Source: Vibrio tapetis subsp. tapetis (GTDB taxonomy: Bacteria > Pseudomonadota > Gammaproteobacteria > Enterobacterales > Vibrionaceae). Taken from it: a stretch of DNA of 64,000 bases. The notes under the pieces were generated by a model. The model saw nothing but the letters and a program-made list of their open reading frames with translations, made no database searches and was not told the origin of the DNA. The position numbers and the translations under genes were made by a program. Position 1 is the first letter of the stretch. The number at the start of each line of letters is the position of its first letter. The stretch covers positions 124,001-188,000 of the forward strand of contig NZ_LT960611.1 in the NCBI RefSeq assembly GCF_900233005.1, given 5' to 3'. Shown one piece after another: positions 10,358 through 22,210 of this stretch.

Positions 10358-10738
10358 TCAATTAATAATGTTAGGGATCGCTAAGCGAAAAGGCTCTACT
10401 TCAGCTTTGAATGTCTGCTGAGCAGAATCGAGCATTTGATAATGGCCTTGCATGACACCAATTGGTGTTTCAATTGCGGTAGCACTGGTATAGGTGTATT
10501 CCTCTCCGGCTTCGATAACCGGTTGCACGCCAACCACTCCTTTCCCTTCGATTGACAGTTGCTTGCCGTTTCCGTCAGTAATGAGCCAATGTCGTGAGAT
10601 AAGTTGTACTTGTTGATTACTCAAATTTTTGATTGTGATGATATAGGCGAAGACATATCTTTTGTTGTCTGGCTCTGATTGTTCTAGTACGTACTTGGTG
10701 TGTACTTGGCACTTAACGCAAGATCGAGGTATTTCCAT
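10358..10738 (-). CDS. apaG: ApaG (DUF525) protein
   Basis: Small beta-sandwich protein of the ApaG family, 126 residues, linked to cobalt and magnesium tolerance in enterobacteria; its molecular role is unclear. The core [27 protein letters not shown] is the family signature. ATG at 10738 is chosen because GGAGG lies 6 bases upstream and the protein then has the usual length. The frame is open to 10777. Confidence 0.95.
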   Translation of the reverse strand: MEIPRSCVKCQVHTKYVLEQSEPDNKRYVFAYIITIKNLSNQQVQLISRHWLITDGNGKQLSIEGKGVVGVQPVIEAGEEYTYTSATAIETPIGVMQGHYQMLDSAQQTFKAEVEPFRLAIPNIIN

Positions 10739-10850
10739 GTGAACCTCCGGCAATTTGATCTTTAAAAAAAAGGCCACATTGAAGTGGCCTATTGTTTCTA
10801 ATTTTGGCTGTTGCTGGGTAAAAAATCCAGCTTAAGCTTCGAACATCTTA

Positions 10851-11672
10851 TTATTCGCTTGGCGTCGGTTTATGGTTGGCATCTAACCAGTTAGCCATGG
10901 TAACAAATTGTTCTAACGTCAGGTTTTCTGGACGCATGCTTGGGTTTACCCCTAACATTTCCAATTGCTCAGCTGATAGTAAGCTTCTGTAGCAGTTACG
11001 AACCGTTTTACGACGTTGATTAAATCCTTCACGACAAACGCGATCAAGCCATTTAAAGTTATTTGCTGGATGCGGCAATACTTCATAAGGCATTAGTCGA
11101 ACAACGGCAGAATCCACCTTTGGTGGCGGGATGAACGCCGTTGGTGGTACTTCAAGTACCGGTACAACTTTACAGAAATATTGAGCCATAACTGTTAGTC
11201 GGCCATAAGCTTTACTTCCAGGCGCAGCAGCTAAGCGATTAACCACTTCTTTTTGTAGCATAAAGTGCATGTCTTGAATGTCTTTATGGAACTCAAATAG
11301 GTGGAACATTAAAGGCGTTGAGATGTTATATGGTAGGTTACCAAAAATACGCAGTTTGTTGTTTGGCTTTACCAGTTGAGTAAAGTCAAAGCGCATTGCA
11401 TCGCCTTCGTGAATCGTAAGCTTGTCCGCAAGCTCTGGATGGTTACGCAGGCGCTCAGCGAGATCTCTATCTAATTCAATTACGGTAAATTTGTCGACTA
11501 ATTTACCTACCGGTTCGGTGATAGCACCAAGACCAGGACCGATTTCAACCAAGTTTTGACCCGGAAGAGGGTTAATTGAAGATACAATCCCATCAATAAT
11601 GTAAGGGTCGTTTAAGAAGTTTTGACCAAAACGTTTACGCGCTTTGTGCCCTAAATGGACATCATTTTTCAT
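10851..11672 (-). CDS. rsmA: 16S rRNA dimethyladenosine transferase RsmA (KsgA)
   Basis: Dimethylates the two adjacent adenosines near the 3' end of 16S rRNA with SAM, a late check on 30S assembly, 273 residues. Motifs: [16 protein letters not shown] near residues 14-29, SAM motif [12 protein letters not shown] near 42-52, and catalytic NLPYNIS near 114-120. It overlaps the end of pdxA by 11 bases, so the two are probably translationally coupled. Confidence 0.97.
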   Translation of the reverse strand: MKNDVHLGHKARKRFGQNFLNDPYIIDGIVSSINPLPGQNLVEIGPGLGAITEPVGKLVDKFTVIELDRDLAERLRNHPELADKLTIHEGDAMRFDFTQLVKPNNKLRIFGNLPYNISTPLMFHLFEFHKDIQDMHFMLQKEVVNRLAAAPGSKAYGRLTVMAQYFCKVVPVLEVPPTAFIPPPKVDSAVVRLMPYEVLPHPANNFKWLDRVCREGFNQRRKTVRNCYRSLLSAEQLEMLGVNPSMRPENLTLEQFVTMANWLDANHKPTPSE

Positions 11673-12654
11673 TGCTTTTCTCTACTAATTCAATCGCATG
11701 CGTTAGTGCTGTTCGGAAGCTTCCTGTATCCGCTTGGCCTTTCCCTGCCAGATCCAACGCCGTGCCGTGGTCTACCGATGTACGAATAAAAGGTAAGCCT
11801 AAGGTGATGTTAACTGAACGGCCAAACCCTTTGTACTTAAGTACAGGTAATACTTGGTCGTGGTACATGCCCAGTACAGCATCCGCATCTTGCAAATATT
11901 TGTCATTGAAAATGGTGTCTGCCGGAAGCGGACCCACTAAGTTTATGCCTTCTTGGCGAATTTTTTCTAGCGTTGGTGAAATGGTTTCGATCTCTTCTGT
12001 TCCGAGACAGCCATCTTCACCAGCGTGTGGGTTTAAGCCACACACATAAATTTTTGGATTGTTAATCGCAAATTTTGTTACGAGATCCGAATGTAAGATT
12101 CGAACTATGCTTTCTAGTCGTTCAGCGGTTACCGCTTTGGATACGTAGGCAAGAGGAATATGCGTAGTCACAAGTGCGACACGAAGACCTTCTGTTGCTA
12201 ACATCATTACGACTAAAGGCGTTTTTGACTTCTCAGCAAAGAATTCAGTGTGGCCACTAAAAGCGACACCAGCTCTGTTGATGACCCCTTTATGCACGGG
12301 GCCGGTGACAATAGCATCAAATTCACCATTCATACAGCCTAACGCGGCTCTTTCTAGTGTTTTTAATACGTAGTGTCCATTCGCTTCATCGAGAGTTCCG
12401 GCTGCGACGGGGGCGTCTGTTTCTATATGATCAACAACCAGTGAGCCTTTAGATTGAGCTGTCGCTGGTATATCTGATTGATAGTCAATCAGTTCTACCG
12501 TTAGGCCCAACTCTTGTGCTCGTTCTGCAAGAACGTTTTTATCGGCGCAAACTACGATTTGATGGCCCCAATCTTCTTGAGAAAGTGCCAACACGAGATC
12601 AGGGCCGATACCAGCAGGTTCACCAGCGGTAACGATGATTCGCTTAATTGTCAT
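11662..12654 (-). CDS. pdxA: 4-hydroxythreonine-4-phosphate dehydrogenase PdxA
   Basis: NAD-dependent step of the DXP-dependent pyridoxal phosphate pathway, 330 residues. [12 protein letters not shown] at the N-terminus, the metal-binding [10 protein letters not shown], and [10 protein letters not shown] are family signatures. Two adjacent ATGs lie at 12657 and 12654, overlapping the end of surA; GGAG is 6 bases before the second, which I chose. A frame open to 12684 lies inside surA. The overlap indicates coupling with surA. Confidence 0.96.
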   Translation of the reverse strand: MTIKRIIVTAGEPAGIGPDLVLALSQEDWGHQIVVCADKNVLAERAQELGLTVELIDYQSDIPATAQSKGSLVVDHIETDAPVAAGTLDEANGHYVLKTLERAALGCMNGEFDAIVTGPVHKGVINRAGVAFSGHTEFFAEKSKTPLVVMMLATEGLRVALVTTHIPLAYVSKAVTAERLESIVRILHSDLVTKFAINNPKIYVCGLNPHAGEDGCLGTEEIETISPTLEKIRQEGINLVGPLPADTIFNDKYLQDADAVLGMYHDQVLPVLKYKGFGRSVNITLGLPFIRTSVDHGTALDLAGKGQADTGSFRTALTHAIELVEKSNEK

Positions 12655-13936
12655 CATTGGCTCCAAGCTCTTCAATATAAGCACCGGCTTTTATTTCTTG
12701 CATCCAAGCACCAACTTCTTCATTGAACTTACGATTAAAGAGAATTTGGTAAGCTTTGTTTTTCATTGCTGAGTCTGTGCGATCAACCTGACGGCGATCC
12801 AGTACTTCTACGATATGCCAGCCATGCACGGTTTGGAACGGTTCACTGATTTGGTTTTCTGGCAATGTTTCTACTTGATGCTTAAATTCCGGAACATATA
12901 GGTCAGGAGTTTGGTAGCCAAGTTCGCCGTTATTTGCCGCAGAGCCTGGATCGGCACTATATTGCTCAGCCAATTCTGCAAATGTACGCTCGCCGGCTTG
13001 TATTTGACGAGTCAGTTCGTTTAATTGTCGTTTGGCGCCATCGTCACTCAAAATAACCGAAGTTTTTATCAGAATATGCCTCGCATTCACTTCGGTAACG
13101 GCGACCGTCTCTAAGCCTTTTACGTCTTCAATTTTAAGAATATGGAAACCCACGCCGCTGCGGAATGGGCCAATGATGCTGTCTTTGCCTTGCATGGTAA
13201 TTTGGTCTGCAAAAATAGTCGGCATTTCTTCTTTTCGCATCCAACCCCAGTCACCACCTTGCAGCGCTTTCGGGCCTTTAGAGTAGCTGTAAGCCATGGT
13301 GGAAAAGTCTTCGCCTTGTTTTAATTTCGCGACAAGATCTTTGGCTTGCTGTTCTACTTCTTGCTTGCTTTGTTCGTCATTAAAACGCAGTTGGATGTGG
13401 TTTAACTTGTATTGAACAGTCGCATTGGTTTCTTGAGCTAGAATGTTGGCTAAGTTGTCGACTTCCGCTGGTAAGATATTGATGCGGCGACGGACTTGTG
13501 CATTGCGAGCTTCAGACGCTGAAATTTCTTTTCTTACTTGCTCGCGAAAATCTGAATAACTCAGACCTTCCGCTTCAATAGATTGACGAAGTTGCTCTAA
13601 CGTTAATTCTTTATTTTTTGCGATCTCTTTTAGTGCGGAATTGAGGCGGTTATCATCGATACGCACCCCCATTTGCTCCGCTTGTTGGGTTTGAATAGTA
13701 TCCATTATGAGCTTGTCTAACACTTGCTCGTGAAGTACTTCTTCGTCTGGCAAGCTTTGACCACTGGCTTTGGCATTGGCGCGAATCGTTTTTAGAGCGC
13801 CAGTTAAATCACTTTGCAGGATCACGCCATCGTTAACAATGACGATGACTTTATCCAGTGATACCGGTTCAGCCAGAGCCGATAAAGAGCTAACGACCAG
13901 AGCTGCGCCCAAAAGGGTCTTTTTCCACATTTTCAT
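12644..13936 (-). CDS. surA: Periplasmic chaperone and peptidyl-prolyl isomerase SurA
   Basis: Escorts unfolded outer-membrane proteins, including LptD, through the periplasm, 430 residues. Signal peptide at about 1-22 (ends LSALA-E). The N-terminal SurA chaperone domain is followed by two parvulin domains, one around residues 170-270 ([20 protein letters not shown]) and one around 280-385 ([21 protein letters not shown]). It sits between lptD and pdxA as in E. coli. Confidence 0.97.
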   Translation of the reverse strand: MKMWKKTLLGAALVVSSLSALAEPVSLDKVIVIVNDGVILQSDLTGALKTIRANAKASGQSLPDEEVLHEQVLDKLIMDTIQTQQAEQMGVRIDDNRLNSALKEIAKNKELTLEQLRQSIEAEGLSYSDFREQVRKEISASEARNAQVRRRINILPAEVDNLANILAQETNATVQYKLNHIQLRFNDEQSKQEVEQQAKDLVAKLKQGEDFSTMAYSYSKGPKALQGGDWGWMRKEEMPTIFADQITMQGKDSIIGPFRSGVGFHILKIEDVKGLETVAVTEVNARHILIKTSVILSDDGAKRQLNELTRQIQAGERTFAELAEQYSADPGSAANNGELGYQTPDLYVPEFKHQVETLPENQISEPFQTVHGWHIVEVLDRRQVDRTDSAMKNKAYQILFNRKFNEEVGAWMQEIKAGAYIEELGANDDN

Positions 13937-13970
13937 TCAATTTATTCCAAAATCATTTGATGTTCATAGC

Positions 13971-16271
13971 TTAGTTATTAAGGTAGAAAGGCCTGCCGTA
14001 ACCAAGTGCGTTATCCGTAGAGCCACCCGAACCGAGTTCTTGGCCAAAGCCACGGATACCTATATTAAATTTGAAGTTGCTTTCGTATTCAGGCGGTGTG
14101 TCGAAATTGCCGACATCTTTCCAATCACGCAATTGTTGAGAGTAAGAAAAACCAACAAACCAGCAGTCACTGGTGTAACTGAGTTTAGCTAAGCCTTCTA
14201 GCATGATATTTTCACTCATGTCATGAAAGTACTGCATTTCTGTGTGCCAGTTGCGGCTAATTTGGTAACCGCCTAGTACCCCTGCCTGAGAGATGCCATT
14301 TCTGGTATAGGTGTTTTTATTGTCGTCAACAAAATCCACATTCTGTTTAATGTAGTCTTTAGAAACATAACGATAAGTCCCTTGCAGGTAATTATTACCA
14401 TCCCTGTATTCTAAGGTGCTATTGCCTAACTGCAATGAGCTAGTAGCAATGTCGTACTGTATACCGCCGTGATAGTACAAGTAGTCGTTGAAGTTAAAGT
14501 CAGTTTCTACTGCCCACGCAGAATAACTGGTGCCATCTTCATTGGTCACGGTAGCTGGTGGGGTGATGTAATAAATTTGACCAAAAGAGATGTTCATTCT
14601 CTCTTTGAAACCATCATCATAAAAACGGCTGGTGGCCCCGTAGCTAAACTGATTGGCGGATTGTATGTAATCGACACCACTGTGTTTTCGACTGCGGAAC
14701 AAGCCGTAGTAATCCGTTTGCAACAAGGTCGTGTCGTACCAAGCGATGTTGCTTTGATCGTTTTCTGGTATGTACAAATATTGAACTTGAGGCTCAAGTG
14801 TCTGTAGGTAGTTACCGGTCTGGCGCTCAAGGTTGAGTTCACCATGCAAACGCATTTCTGGTATAACCCTAGTAACTTTTTCTTCTAGTAGGGCATTACC
14901 CGCTGTCTTAGAGTCAAATTTTTGCTCGTAGTGAGTTGCCATCATGCGACCTTCTGCAGTCACACTGCCCCATGGTCTAGAAAAAGGAATGGTTATTCCT
15001 GGCTCAACATGAACACGAGTAGCACTTGGCTTCTCTGCATCTTGAATTTCAAAGCGACTGATATGGCTGATCAGGTCAAAATTCACCCCTTGATAAAAGT
15101 CAGGTAAATAATAGTTAAATTTGAATTGAGGTAACAGCTGATAGGGCTGTGTTGACGTTGTGTTGTCTAGGATCTGGAAATCTTTTACTTTGAGTTCCAT
15201 ATCCCAGAAGTCGGTACGATAAGCAGCACTACCAGATTGTATTAACTGGCCGTCTTCTCGGTTACCGACATTAGAACTGATGTCTTTAAAGTAATCGACA
15301 TCACTGACTCGGGAGTAGTCTATTTTAACTTTCCAAGACTCATTAATGACGCCATCATGCTGAAATGTATAGCCCCAGCGGTGATCATCATTGTCGCTAC
15401 GTTTATCCGACGACATATATTCGCTGCGTAAAAAACCTTCGCCGTAATGGGTTAAATACTTAAAATTGGCGTCTAATTGTGTGCCACGGCGTTCCATGTA
15501 ATTGATGGTGGTAGTGAGATCATAATTGGGTGCAAGGTTCCAATAAATAGGAATACTGGCTTTCAAACCGTCTTTAGTATCAAGACCAAAACTTGGGAAC
15601 AACAGGCCTGACTTACGGGTATTACCAACAGGCATCGTCATATAAGGGACGTACATGATAGGAACATCTAACACTTCAAAGCGAGTGTGGTAAAAGTAGG
15701 CGATTTCTTCATTTTTATCGACTTCAATCGAGCCTGCTTTCATTCTCCAAGTATTGTCGCCTTCAGGGCATGAGGTGAGTGAGCCATCTTCCATTTCATA
15801 GACTTTTTGACCACTCTTTAGCACCATTGCCGCTTCACCACGGCCGGATTCACACAAAAACTGATATTGAGTGTTTTCCATTACGGTTTCATCAGTGTCT
15901 AGCTTTGTGGTGATCTTGTCGGCTTTTGCGGTGACTTGGGTATCACGGAAGTTTACATCGCCTTTGGCAACCATTGTCTGCTCAAGAGGTTTGTGTGTAA
16001 TGCTATCTGCTGTGATTTTTCGCGCACCTTGCGTGATGATCACATCGCCCTCATAGGTCGCTTGTTTGTCCGCCTCGGCGGTGACTTTATCGGCTTTAAT
16101 ATGAATTGGGTGCGAATTGATATCTTTTTGTTCAGATTCAGCAACCAAACATTGATCAGCAGTGGGCATTTGCTGCACACTGGTTTCGTTATTGCTTTCG
16201 GATGATGCGGTTGGCACATACAAAGCAGCACTTATTGAAGCGGCTAATACAGTGCGGGAAGAAAGAGACAT
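13971..16271 (-). CDS. lptD: LPS assembly protein LptD
   Basis: Outer-membrane barrel that inserts lipopolysaccharide into the outer leaflet with LptE, 766 residues. Signal peptide at about 1-24. The OstA/LptA-like jellyroll domain lies at about 50-170 (IHIKADKVTAEADKQATYEGDV) and the remainder is a large beta-barrel. Cysteines are visible in DQCLVAE, FLCESG and TSCPEG in the N-terminal part. Only one (SDCWFVG) is near the C-terminus, where E. coli LptD has an adjacent pair, so the disulfide pattern probably differs. Divergent from djlA. Confidence 0.97.
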   Translation of the reverse strand: MSLSSRTVLAASISAALYVPTASSESNNETSVQQMPTADQCLVAESEQKDINSHPIHIKADKVTAEADKQATYEGDVIITQGARKITADSITHKPLEQTMVAKGDVNFRDTQVTAKADKITTKLDTDETVMENTQYQFLCESGRGEAAMVLKSGQKVYEMEDGSLTSCPEGDNTWRMKAGSIEVDKNEEIAYFYHTRFEVLDVPIMYVPYMTMPVGNTRKSGLLFPSFGLDTKDGLKASIPIYWNLAPNYDLTTTINYMERRGTQLDANFKYLTHYGEGFLRSEYMSSDKRSDNDDHRWGYTFQHDGVINESWKVKIDYSRVSDVDYFKDISSNVGNREDGQLIQSGSAAYRTDFWDMELKVKDFQILDNTTSTQPYQLLPQFKFNYYLPDFYQGVNFDLISHISRFEIQDAEKPSATRVHVEPGITIPFSRPWGSVTAEGRMMATHYEQKFDSKTAGNALLEEKVTRVIPEMRLHGELNLERQTGNYLQTLEPQVQYLYIPENDQSNIAWYDTTLLQTDYYGLFRSRKHSGVDYIQSANQFSYGATSRFYDDGFKERMNISFGQIYYITPPATVTNEDGTSYSAWAVETDFNFNDYLYYHGGIQYDIATSSLQLGNSTLEYRDGNNYLQGTYRYVSKDYIKQNVDFVDDNKNTYTRNGISQAGVLGGYQISRNWHTEMQYFHDMSENIMLEGLAKLSYTSDCWFVGFSYSQQLRDWKDVGNFDTPPEYESNFKFNIGIRGFGQELGSGGSTDNALGYGRPFYLNN

Positions 16272-16423
16272 CGAGTTGAACTATCCTGTAAGACTTGATC
16301 CATTCGGTAATAGTCGGAGACCGAATTCCTATAAAAACGCCCTTTATCATAAAGGATTATTACATAGACCGACACTATAAGACCGCATAACGAGATAAAA
16401 ATTCATAGATTGAGAACAATATA

Positions 16424-17272
16424 ATGCACATTTTTGGCAAAATTCTTGGCGCTTTTTTTGGTTTACTATTTGGGGGCCCACTTGGAGCGATGTTTGGCCT
16501 ATTCTTAGGTCATCAATTTGATAAGGCACGCCGCCTTCAACAAGCAGGATTTACGGCTGGAGGAGGATTTTCTCGAGCGAATAATACAGAGAAACAAGCC
16601 GAGTTTTTTAGAAGTGCATTTGCCGTTATGGGGCATGTTGCAAAAGCAAAAGGTCAAGTAACACAAGAAGAAATTCAGCTCGCTAGTACCATGATGTCGC
16701 GTATGAATTTACATGGTGAACAACGTGCCGCTGCGCAAAACGCATTTCGCGATGGCAAAGAGACGGGGTTTCCTTTAGAAGAAACGTTGCAAAAGGTTCG
16801 AGTTTCTTCAGGCGGACGTCATGATTTACTGCAGTTTTTTCTTGAACTTCAAATCTCTGCGGCCTTTGCTGATGGGTCACTTCATCCTAGTGAGCGTGAT
16901 GTATTACACATTATTGCCCAAGGGCTTGGTTTTTCATCGGCTCAGTTAGAGCAGCGACTGCAAATGCAAGAAGCGGCATTTAGATTTCAGCAAGGTGGTG
17001 GCTTTGGTTCAGATGGCGGCCAACATGGCGGAGCATTTAAGCAAGCCTCCAGTGCTAATCAAATTTCCGATGCCTTTAAGGTATTAGGCGTTGCCGAATC
17101 TGCGGAATCAAAGGAAGTGAAGAGAGCGTATCGTAAGCTCATGAATGAACATCACCCAGATAAGTTGGTCGCCAAAGGCTTGCCTCCTGAGATGATGCAA
17201 GTAGCCAAAGAAAAAGCGCAAGAAATTCAAGCGGCTTACGATCTGCTTAAGAAAGAAAAAGGCTTTAAATAG
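16424..17272 (+). CDS. djlA: Membrane-anchored co-chaperone DjlA
   Basis: DnaJ-like co-chaperone of DnaK anchored in the inner membrane, 282 residues. A glycine-rich dimerising transmembrane segment (about 5-30, GAFFGLLFGGPLGAMFGLFLG) comes first, then a TerB-like helical region (about 55-180), a low-complexity QGGGFGSDGGQHGG linker, and a C-terminal J domain (about 215-282) with the HPD motif in NEHHPDKL. Divergent from lptD, a conserved arrangement. The TAG stop lies inside a heptamer array. Confidence 0.95.
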   Translation: MHIFGKILGAFFGLLFGGPLGAMFGLFLGHQFDKARRLQQAGFTAGGGFSRANNTEKQAEFFRSAFAVMGHVAKAKGQVTQEEIQLASTMMSRMNLHGEQRAAAQNAFRDGKETGFPLEETLQKVRVSSGGRHDLLQFFLELQISAAFADGSLHPSERDVLHIIAQGLGFSSAQLEQRLQMQEAAFRFQQGGGFGSDGGQHGGAFKQASSANQISDAFKVLGVAESAESKEVKRAYRKLMNEHHPDKLVAKGLPPEMMQVAKEKAQEIQAAYDLLKKEKGFK

Positions 17273-17297
17273 GCAATAGGCAATAGGCAATAGGCGA
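17270..17297. repeat. Heptamer array at the djlA stop codon
   Basis: TAGGCAA repeated three times plus TAGGCGA. The first three bases are the djlA stop codon. Related words (AGGCTTTAGGGCATAGG) continue to about 17315. Confidence 0.8.
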
Positions 17298-17354
17298 CAG
17301 GCTTTAGGGCATAGGTAACGGGTTGCCAGGTGAATTACGTTAGGGAGAGTGGAA

Positions 17355-17891
17355 ATGCATCAGGAAGTGATTGATTTTTGGTTTGAAGAGTTGTCACCCA
17401 AACAGTGGTTTATGGGGGGCGATGAGTTAGATAGGTTAATAGCTCAGCGTTTTTCGGATCTGCATAAGCAAGCGAGTCAATGTGAGTTGGTTGATTGGCG
17501 GCAATCACCACAGGGACGATTAGCCGAAATTATCGTTCTTGACCAATTCTCTCGCAATCTTTATCGGGACTCTCCGCACGCTTTTTCCTCTGATCCTTTA
17601 GCGCTAGCGTTAGCGCAAGAAGCGATATCTTTAGGTTTAGATAAACAGCTTAACCCGCAGCAACGAACCTTTTTATACATGCCGTTTATGCACAGTGAGT
17701 CTTTGGTTATTCACCAACGAGCCGTTGAATTATTTAAAGAAAATGGCATTGAGGGCAATCTGGAGTTCGAATACAAGCATAAAGTGATCATTGAGAAATT
17801 TGGTCGTTACCCTCATCGAAATGATGTTCTAGGGCGAGAATCAACGCCGGAAGAGCAAGCGTTTTTGCTTCAACCAGGTTCAAGCTTTTAG
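17355..17891 (+). CDS. DUF924 family protein
   Basis: Conserved protein of the DUF924 (TPR-like helical) family, 178 residues, of unknown biochemical function. The opening IDFWFEELSPKQWF, the middle GRLAEIIVLDQFSRNLYRDSPHAF and the ending KFGRYPHRNDVLGRESTPEE are signature segments. ATG at 17355 is used with AGGGAGAG upstream; the in-frame GTG at 17349 is less likely. It stands alone between djlA and a convergent DUF547 gene. Confidence 0.9.
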   Translation: MHQEVIDFWFEELSPKQWFMGGDELDRLIAQRFSDLHKQASQCELVDWRQSPQGRLAEIIVLDQFSRNLYRDSPHAFSSDPLALALAQEAISLGLDKQLNPQQRTFLYMPFMHSESLVIHQRAVELFKENGIEGNLEFEYKHKVIIEKFGRYPHRNDVLGRESTPEEQAFLLQPGSSF

Positions 17892-17950
17892 TCTTTGCCG
17901 CTAACGTGGCTGGCCTTGCGTCTCGTTAGCGGTCTACCTCTTTAGCCAAT

Positions 17951-18745
17951 CTATGGCTGATTCAGATTCCAGTCGTAGTCATATCTGACTTTTCCAACCA
18001 GTTCTTTAATATCGGGTCTGTATTGTTGAATATGCTTCAGTAATGCGGCTTCGTCTGCGCCAAAATCCGTTTTAAACCAATCGTAAATTGAAGACAGTTG
18101 AGTGCTTGAAGCAGACAGTTTTACGCCTTTATCACTGTTAATGAACTCATGTGCTGCTTGCTCTAATAATACGTTGGTGTTTTGTGCCGTGAATGCCGTT
18201 TGTTGTAAGTTAGGGCAGCCTAAGCTTGCACAATTGACCGCGTAATGGGTGCGAGGGTCTTGCCATATTGGTCGTAATATTCGATGTTCAATGTCATTTA
18301 AGGTCAGGCTTTTTCCCGCAACCGTGACTAACTCATCTCCCCAAGGTCCAAAACTGAAAAAACCACCTAACTTGGTAATGGACTCGATAGGGTAGTTATC
18401 TAAAATAAGATCAATGGTCAAAGCGTTGTATAAGTTAACCCAATAAGCGTATTGCTCTTTTTTTGAATATTGACGAGGGTCGACTAAGGCTAATTGGTCA
18501 ATGTAGTTTTGTAGCTGTTTTTTATCAGGATTACTGACATTGGCATACGTGACCAGATGGTGTTGGCCTTCAAGCACGAGATAGTCATCAAGGAACTGTT
18601 GCCAATCTTGATGTGAAATGGACTGTTGATTTGACTCGTTGCTCACGTTCCAATAAGCCCAAAGTTCAGATTTTGGTGCGGCAGAGCTAACGGGTGATAG
18701 CAGGCTAATGAAGAGTACGAAAAGCAGTGTAAGTGTCTGTTTCAT
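17951..18745 (-). CDS. DUF547 domain protein, exported
   Basis: Conserved protein with a Sec signal peptide (about 1-22, ending SSA-A) and a DUF547 domain, 264 residues. Family segments are YWVNLYNALTIDLILDNYP, IEHRILRPIWQDPRTHYAVNCASLGCPNL and the C-terminal YDWFKTDFG. The NCASxGCP cysteines suggest a papain-like fold proposed for this family, but activity is not established. It likely acts in the periplasm. Confidence 0.88.
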   Translation of the reverse strand: MKQTLTLLFVLFISLLSPVSSAAPKSELWAYWNVSNESNQQSISHQDWQQFLDDYLVLEGQHHLVTYANVSNPDKKQLQNYIDQLALVDPRQYSKKEQYAYWVNLYNALTIDLILDNYPIESITKLGGFFSFGPWGDELVTVAGKSLTLNDIEHRILRPIWQDPRTHYAVNCASLGCPNLQQTAFTAQNTNVLLEQAAHEFINSDKGVKLSASSTQLSSIYDWFKTDFGADEAALLKHIQQYRPDIKELVGKVRYDYDWNLNQP

Positions 18746-18875
18746 TCAAGCGATCCTTAATGGGTGTTTGAAGAGTAGACCGAAGGGAGCAAAAAAATCT
18801 TTCAAAGTAATAACTGGGGTTAAGACAAAAGAGTAAAGACACGGTTGGTCTTTACTCTCCATTCTCAGGTTCCGA

Positions 18876-19478
18876 TTACTTCAAAAATGCAGGAATGTTC
18901 TCTTCGTATGTAGAGATCTTTGTTTCATGCTGAAGCGTTAAGCCGATGTGATCTAGGCCATTGAGCAAGCAGTGACGACGAAATTCATCTATTTCAAATG
19001 AGTATGTCTTATCGTTAGCCGTTACTGTCATGGATTCTAGGTCGACGGTGATTTCTGCGCCTTCATTTGCTTCTACAAACTGGAATATTTCATCGACCTC
19101 TTGCTCGGTTAAGCGAACAGGAACCATCTGGTTATTGATGGAGTTGCCGTAAAAAATATCCGCAAAGCTTGGTGCAATCATCACTTGGATGCCGTAATCA
19201 GCCAGTGCCCAAGGTGCATGCTCTCGAGATGAACCACAGCCAAAGTTTTCGCGAGCCAGTAAAATACTAGCACCACGGTAACGAGGTGCATTCATGACGA
19301 ATTCAGGGTTTTCTTGTTCCCCAGCATCATCTCGGAAACGCCAATCATGGAAAAGGTGCACCCCGAAACCCGTACGGGTTACTTTTTGCAAAAATTGCTT
19401 AGGGATGATTGCATCGGTATCGACATTAGCGGCATCCAAAGGAACAACTAGACCCGTGTGTTGTTTAAAGCCTGACAT
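18876..19478 (-). CDS. leuD: 3-isopropylmalate dehydratase small subunit
   Basis: Small (swivel) subunit of isopropylmalate isomerase in leucine synthesis, 200 residues. [22 protein letters not shown] and [15 protein letters not shown] are signature motifs. ATG at 19478 is used; the frame also has an upstream TTG at 19484. It follows leuC closely and is last in the leu operon. Confidence 0.97.
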   Translation of the reverse strand: MSGFKQHTGLVVPLDAANVDTDAIIPKQFLQKVTRTGFGVHLFHDWRFRDDAGEQENPEFVMNAPRYRGASILLARENFGCGSSREHAPWALADYGIQVMIAPSFADIFYGNSINNQMVPVRLTEQEVDEIFQFVEANEGAEITVDLESMTVTANDKTYSFEIDEFRRHCLLNGLDHIGLTLQHETKISTYEENIPAFLK

Positions 19479-19491
19479 ATTCAAATTCCTT

Positions 19492-20892
19492 TTAATCTAA
19501 TTCGCGAATATCAACAAAGTGACCAGCAATAGCCGCAGCCGCAGCCATCGCAGGGCTCACTAAGTGAGTACGACCATCACGACCTTGGCGGCCTTCAAAG
19601 TTACGGTTACTGGTTGATGCACAGCGCTCCTGTGGACCTAAGCGATCATTATTCATCGCCAAACACATAGAGCAACCCGGTAGGCGCCATTCAAAACCTG
19701 CCGCTAGGAATATTTTGTCTAACCCTTCTTGTTCTGCTTGTGCTTTCACTTGCTCTGAACCCGGAACAATGAGGGCTTGAACGTGTTTCGCCACAGAGCG
19801 GCCTTTTGCCACTTCTGCTGCGGCTCGCATATCTTCAATGCGAGAGTTGGTGCACGACCCGACAAAGACTTTATCGACGTTGTAATCAGACAGCTTCTTG
19901 CCTGCTTCTAGTCCCATGTACGCCAATGCTTTTTCTGCAGACGCTTTTTCTACTGGGTCAGTGAAACTTTCAGGGGCTGGAATGACACTGTCGACAGCCA
20001 TTACTTGACCTGGATTGGTGCCCCAGGTGACTTGTGGTTTGATGTCTTCAGCGTTAAGCGTTACTACTGCGTCAAATGTGGCATCGGCATCGGTTGCTAA
20101 GCTGCTCCAGTATTTAACCGCAGCTTTTAAGTCTTCGCCTTCTGGTGAGAACTTACGACCAGAAATGTAATCGAACGTGGTTTGGTCTGGAGCGATCAGG
20201 CCCGCTTTTGCACCCAGCTCAATGGCCATGTTACAGACCGTCATTCGACCTTCCATAGAAAGATCAGTGATTGCTTCACCACAAAACTCAACCACGTAGC
20301 CTGTGCCACCTGCAGCCGTCGTTTTACCGATAATAGCCAATACGATGTCTTTTGCGGTAATGCCTTTCGCAACCTTACCTTTGACTTCGATCTTCATCGT
20401 TTTAGCACGGGCTTGCTTTAGGGTTTGTGTTGCTAATACATGCTCTACTTCAGAGGTGCCGATACCAAATGCAAGCGAACCAAACGCCCCGTGAGTCGCG
20501 GTGTGCGAATCACCACAAACAATCGTCATACCCGGTAGGGTAATGCCCAGTTCTGGGCCCATTACGTGAACAATACCTTGGTATTTATGGTTTAAGTCGT
20601 AAAGTGTGACACCAAATTCTTCACAGTTCTTAGACAGCGTTTCCATTTGGATACGAGCCATTTCACCAGAGGCGTTAATGTCTTTGGTTGTGGTCGATAC
20701 GTTGTGATCCATGGTGGCGAACGTTTTGTTCACTTGACGAACTTTACGGCCTTTTTCTCTTAGGCCGTCAAAGGCTTGTGGTGACGTAACTTCATGTACT
20801 AAGTGGCGGTCTATGTATAAAATTGGATTCTCACCTTCCGCAGCAACGGCAACGTGAGCGTCATAAATCTTTTCGTATAGTGTTTTCGACAT
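19492..20892 (-). CDS. leuC: 3-isopropylmalate dehydratase large subunit
   Basis: Iron-sulfur subunit of isopropylmalate isomerase (2- to 3-isopropylmalate), 466 residues. The 4Fe-4S ligands are in VGSCTNSR (near 346) and [10 protein letters not shown] (near 405-410). [12 protein letters not shown] is the family's active-site segment. Third gene of leuABCD, 13 bases before the leuD ATG. Confidence 0.98.
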   Translation of the reverse strand: MSKTLYEKIYDAHVAVAAEGENPILYIDRHLVHEVTSPQAFDGLREKGRKVRQVNKTFATMDHNVSTTTKDINASGEMARIQMETLSKNCEEFGVTLYDLNHKYQGIVHVMGPELGITLPGMTIVCGDSHTATHGAFGSLAFGIGTSEVEHVLATQTLKQARAKTMKIEVKGKVAKGITAKDIVLAIIGKTTAAGGTGYVVEFCGEAITDLSMEGRMTVCNMAIELGAKAGLIAPDQTTFDYISGRKFSPEGEDLKAAVKYWSSLATDADATFDAVVTLNAEDIKPQVTWGTNPGQVMAVDSVIPAPESFTDPVEKASAEKALAYMGLEAGKKLSDYNVDKVFVGSCTNSRIEDMRAAAEVAKGRSVAKHVQALIVPGSEQVKAQAEQEGLDKIFLAAGFEWRLPGCSMCLAMNNDRLGPQERCASTSNRNFEGRQGRDGRTHLVSPAMAAAAAIAGHFVDIRELD

Positions 20893-20990
20893 TGCTTCTT
20901 CCTTGAGCGCTGACCGATTTTAGCTATCAGCGCAACGCAGAGTAATTCTAGGATTAAAGGCCGCCTAGGAGCTTACGGCCATCCGTTTTA

Positions 20991-22088
<1,098 letters not shown>

Positions 22089-22133
22089 TTAATCCTTGTT
22101 TAAGTTAAATTATGTTAGAGGTAAGAGTGCTTC

Positions 22134-22175
22134 GCTTAAGGCTTAAGGCTTAAGGCATAGGGCATAAGGCTAGAG
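22134..22175. repeat. Heptamer array in the leuA-leuB spacer
   Basis: Six 7-bp units on the plus strand: GCTTAAG three times, then GCATAGG, GCATAAG, GCTAGAG. It lies inside the transcribed spacer of the leu operon between leuA and leuB. Confidence 0.8.
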
Positions 22176-22210
22176 ATGAAACCCTAGAGCCTTCAGCCAA
22201 GAGCCTGCTC

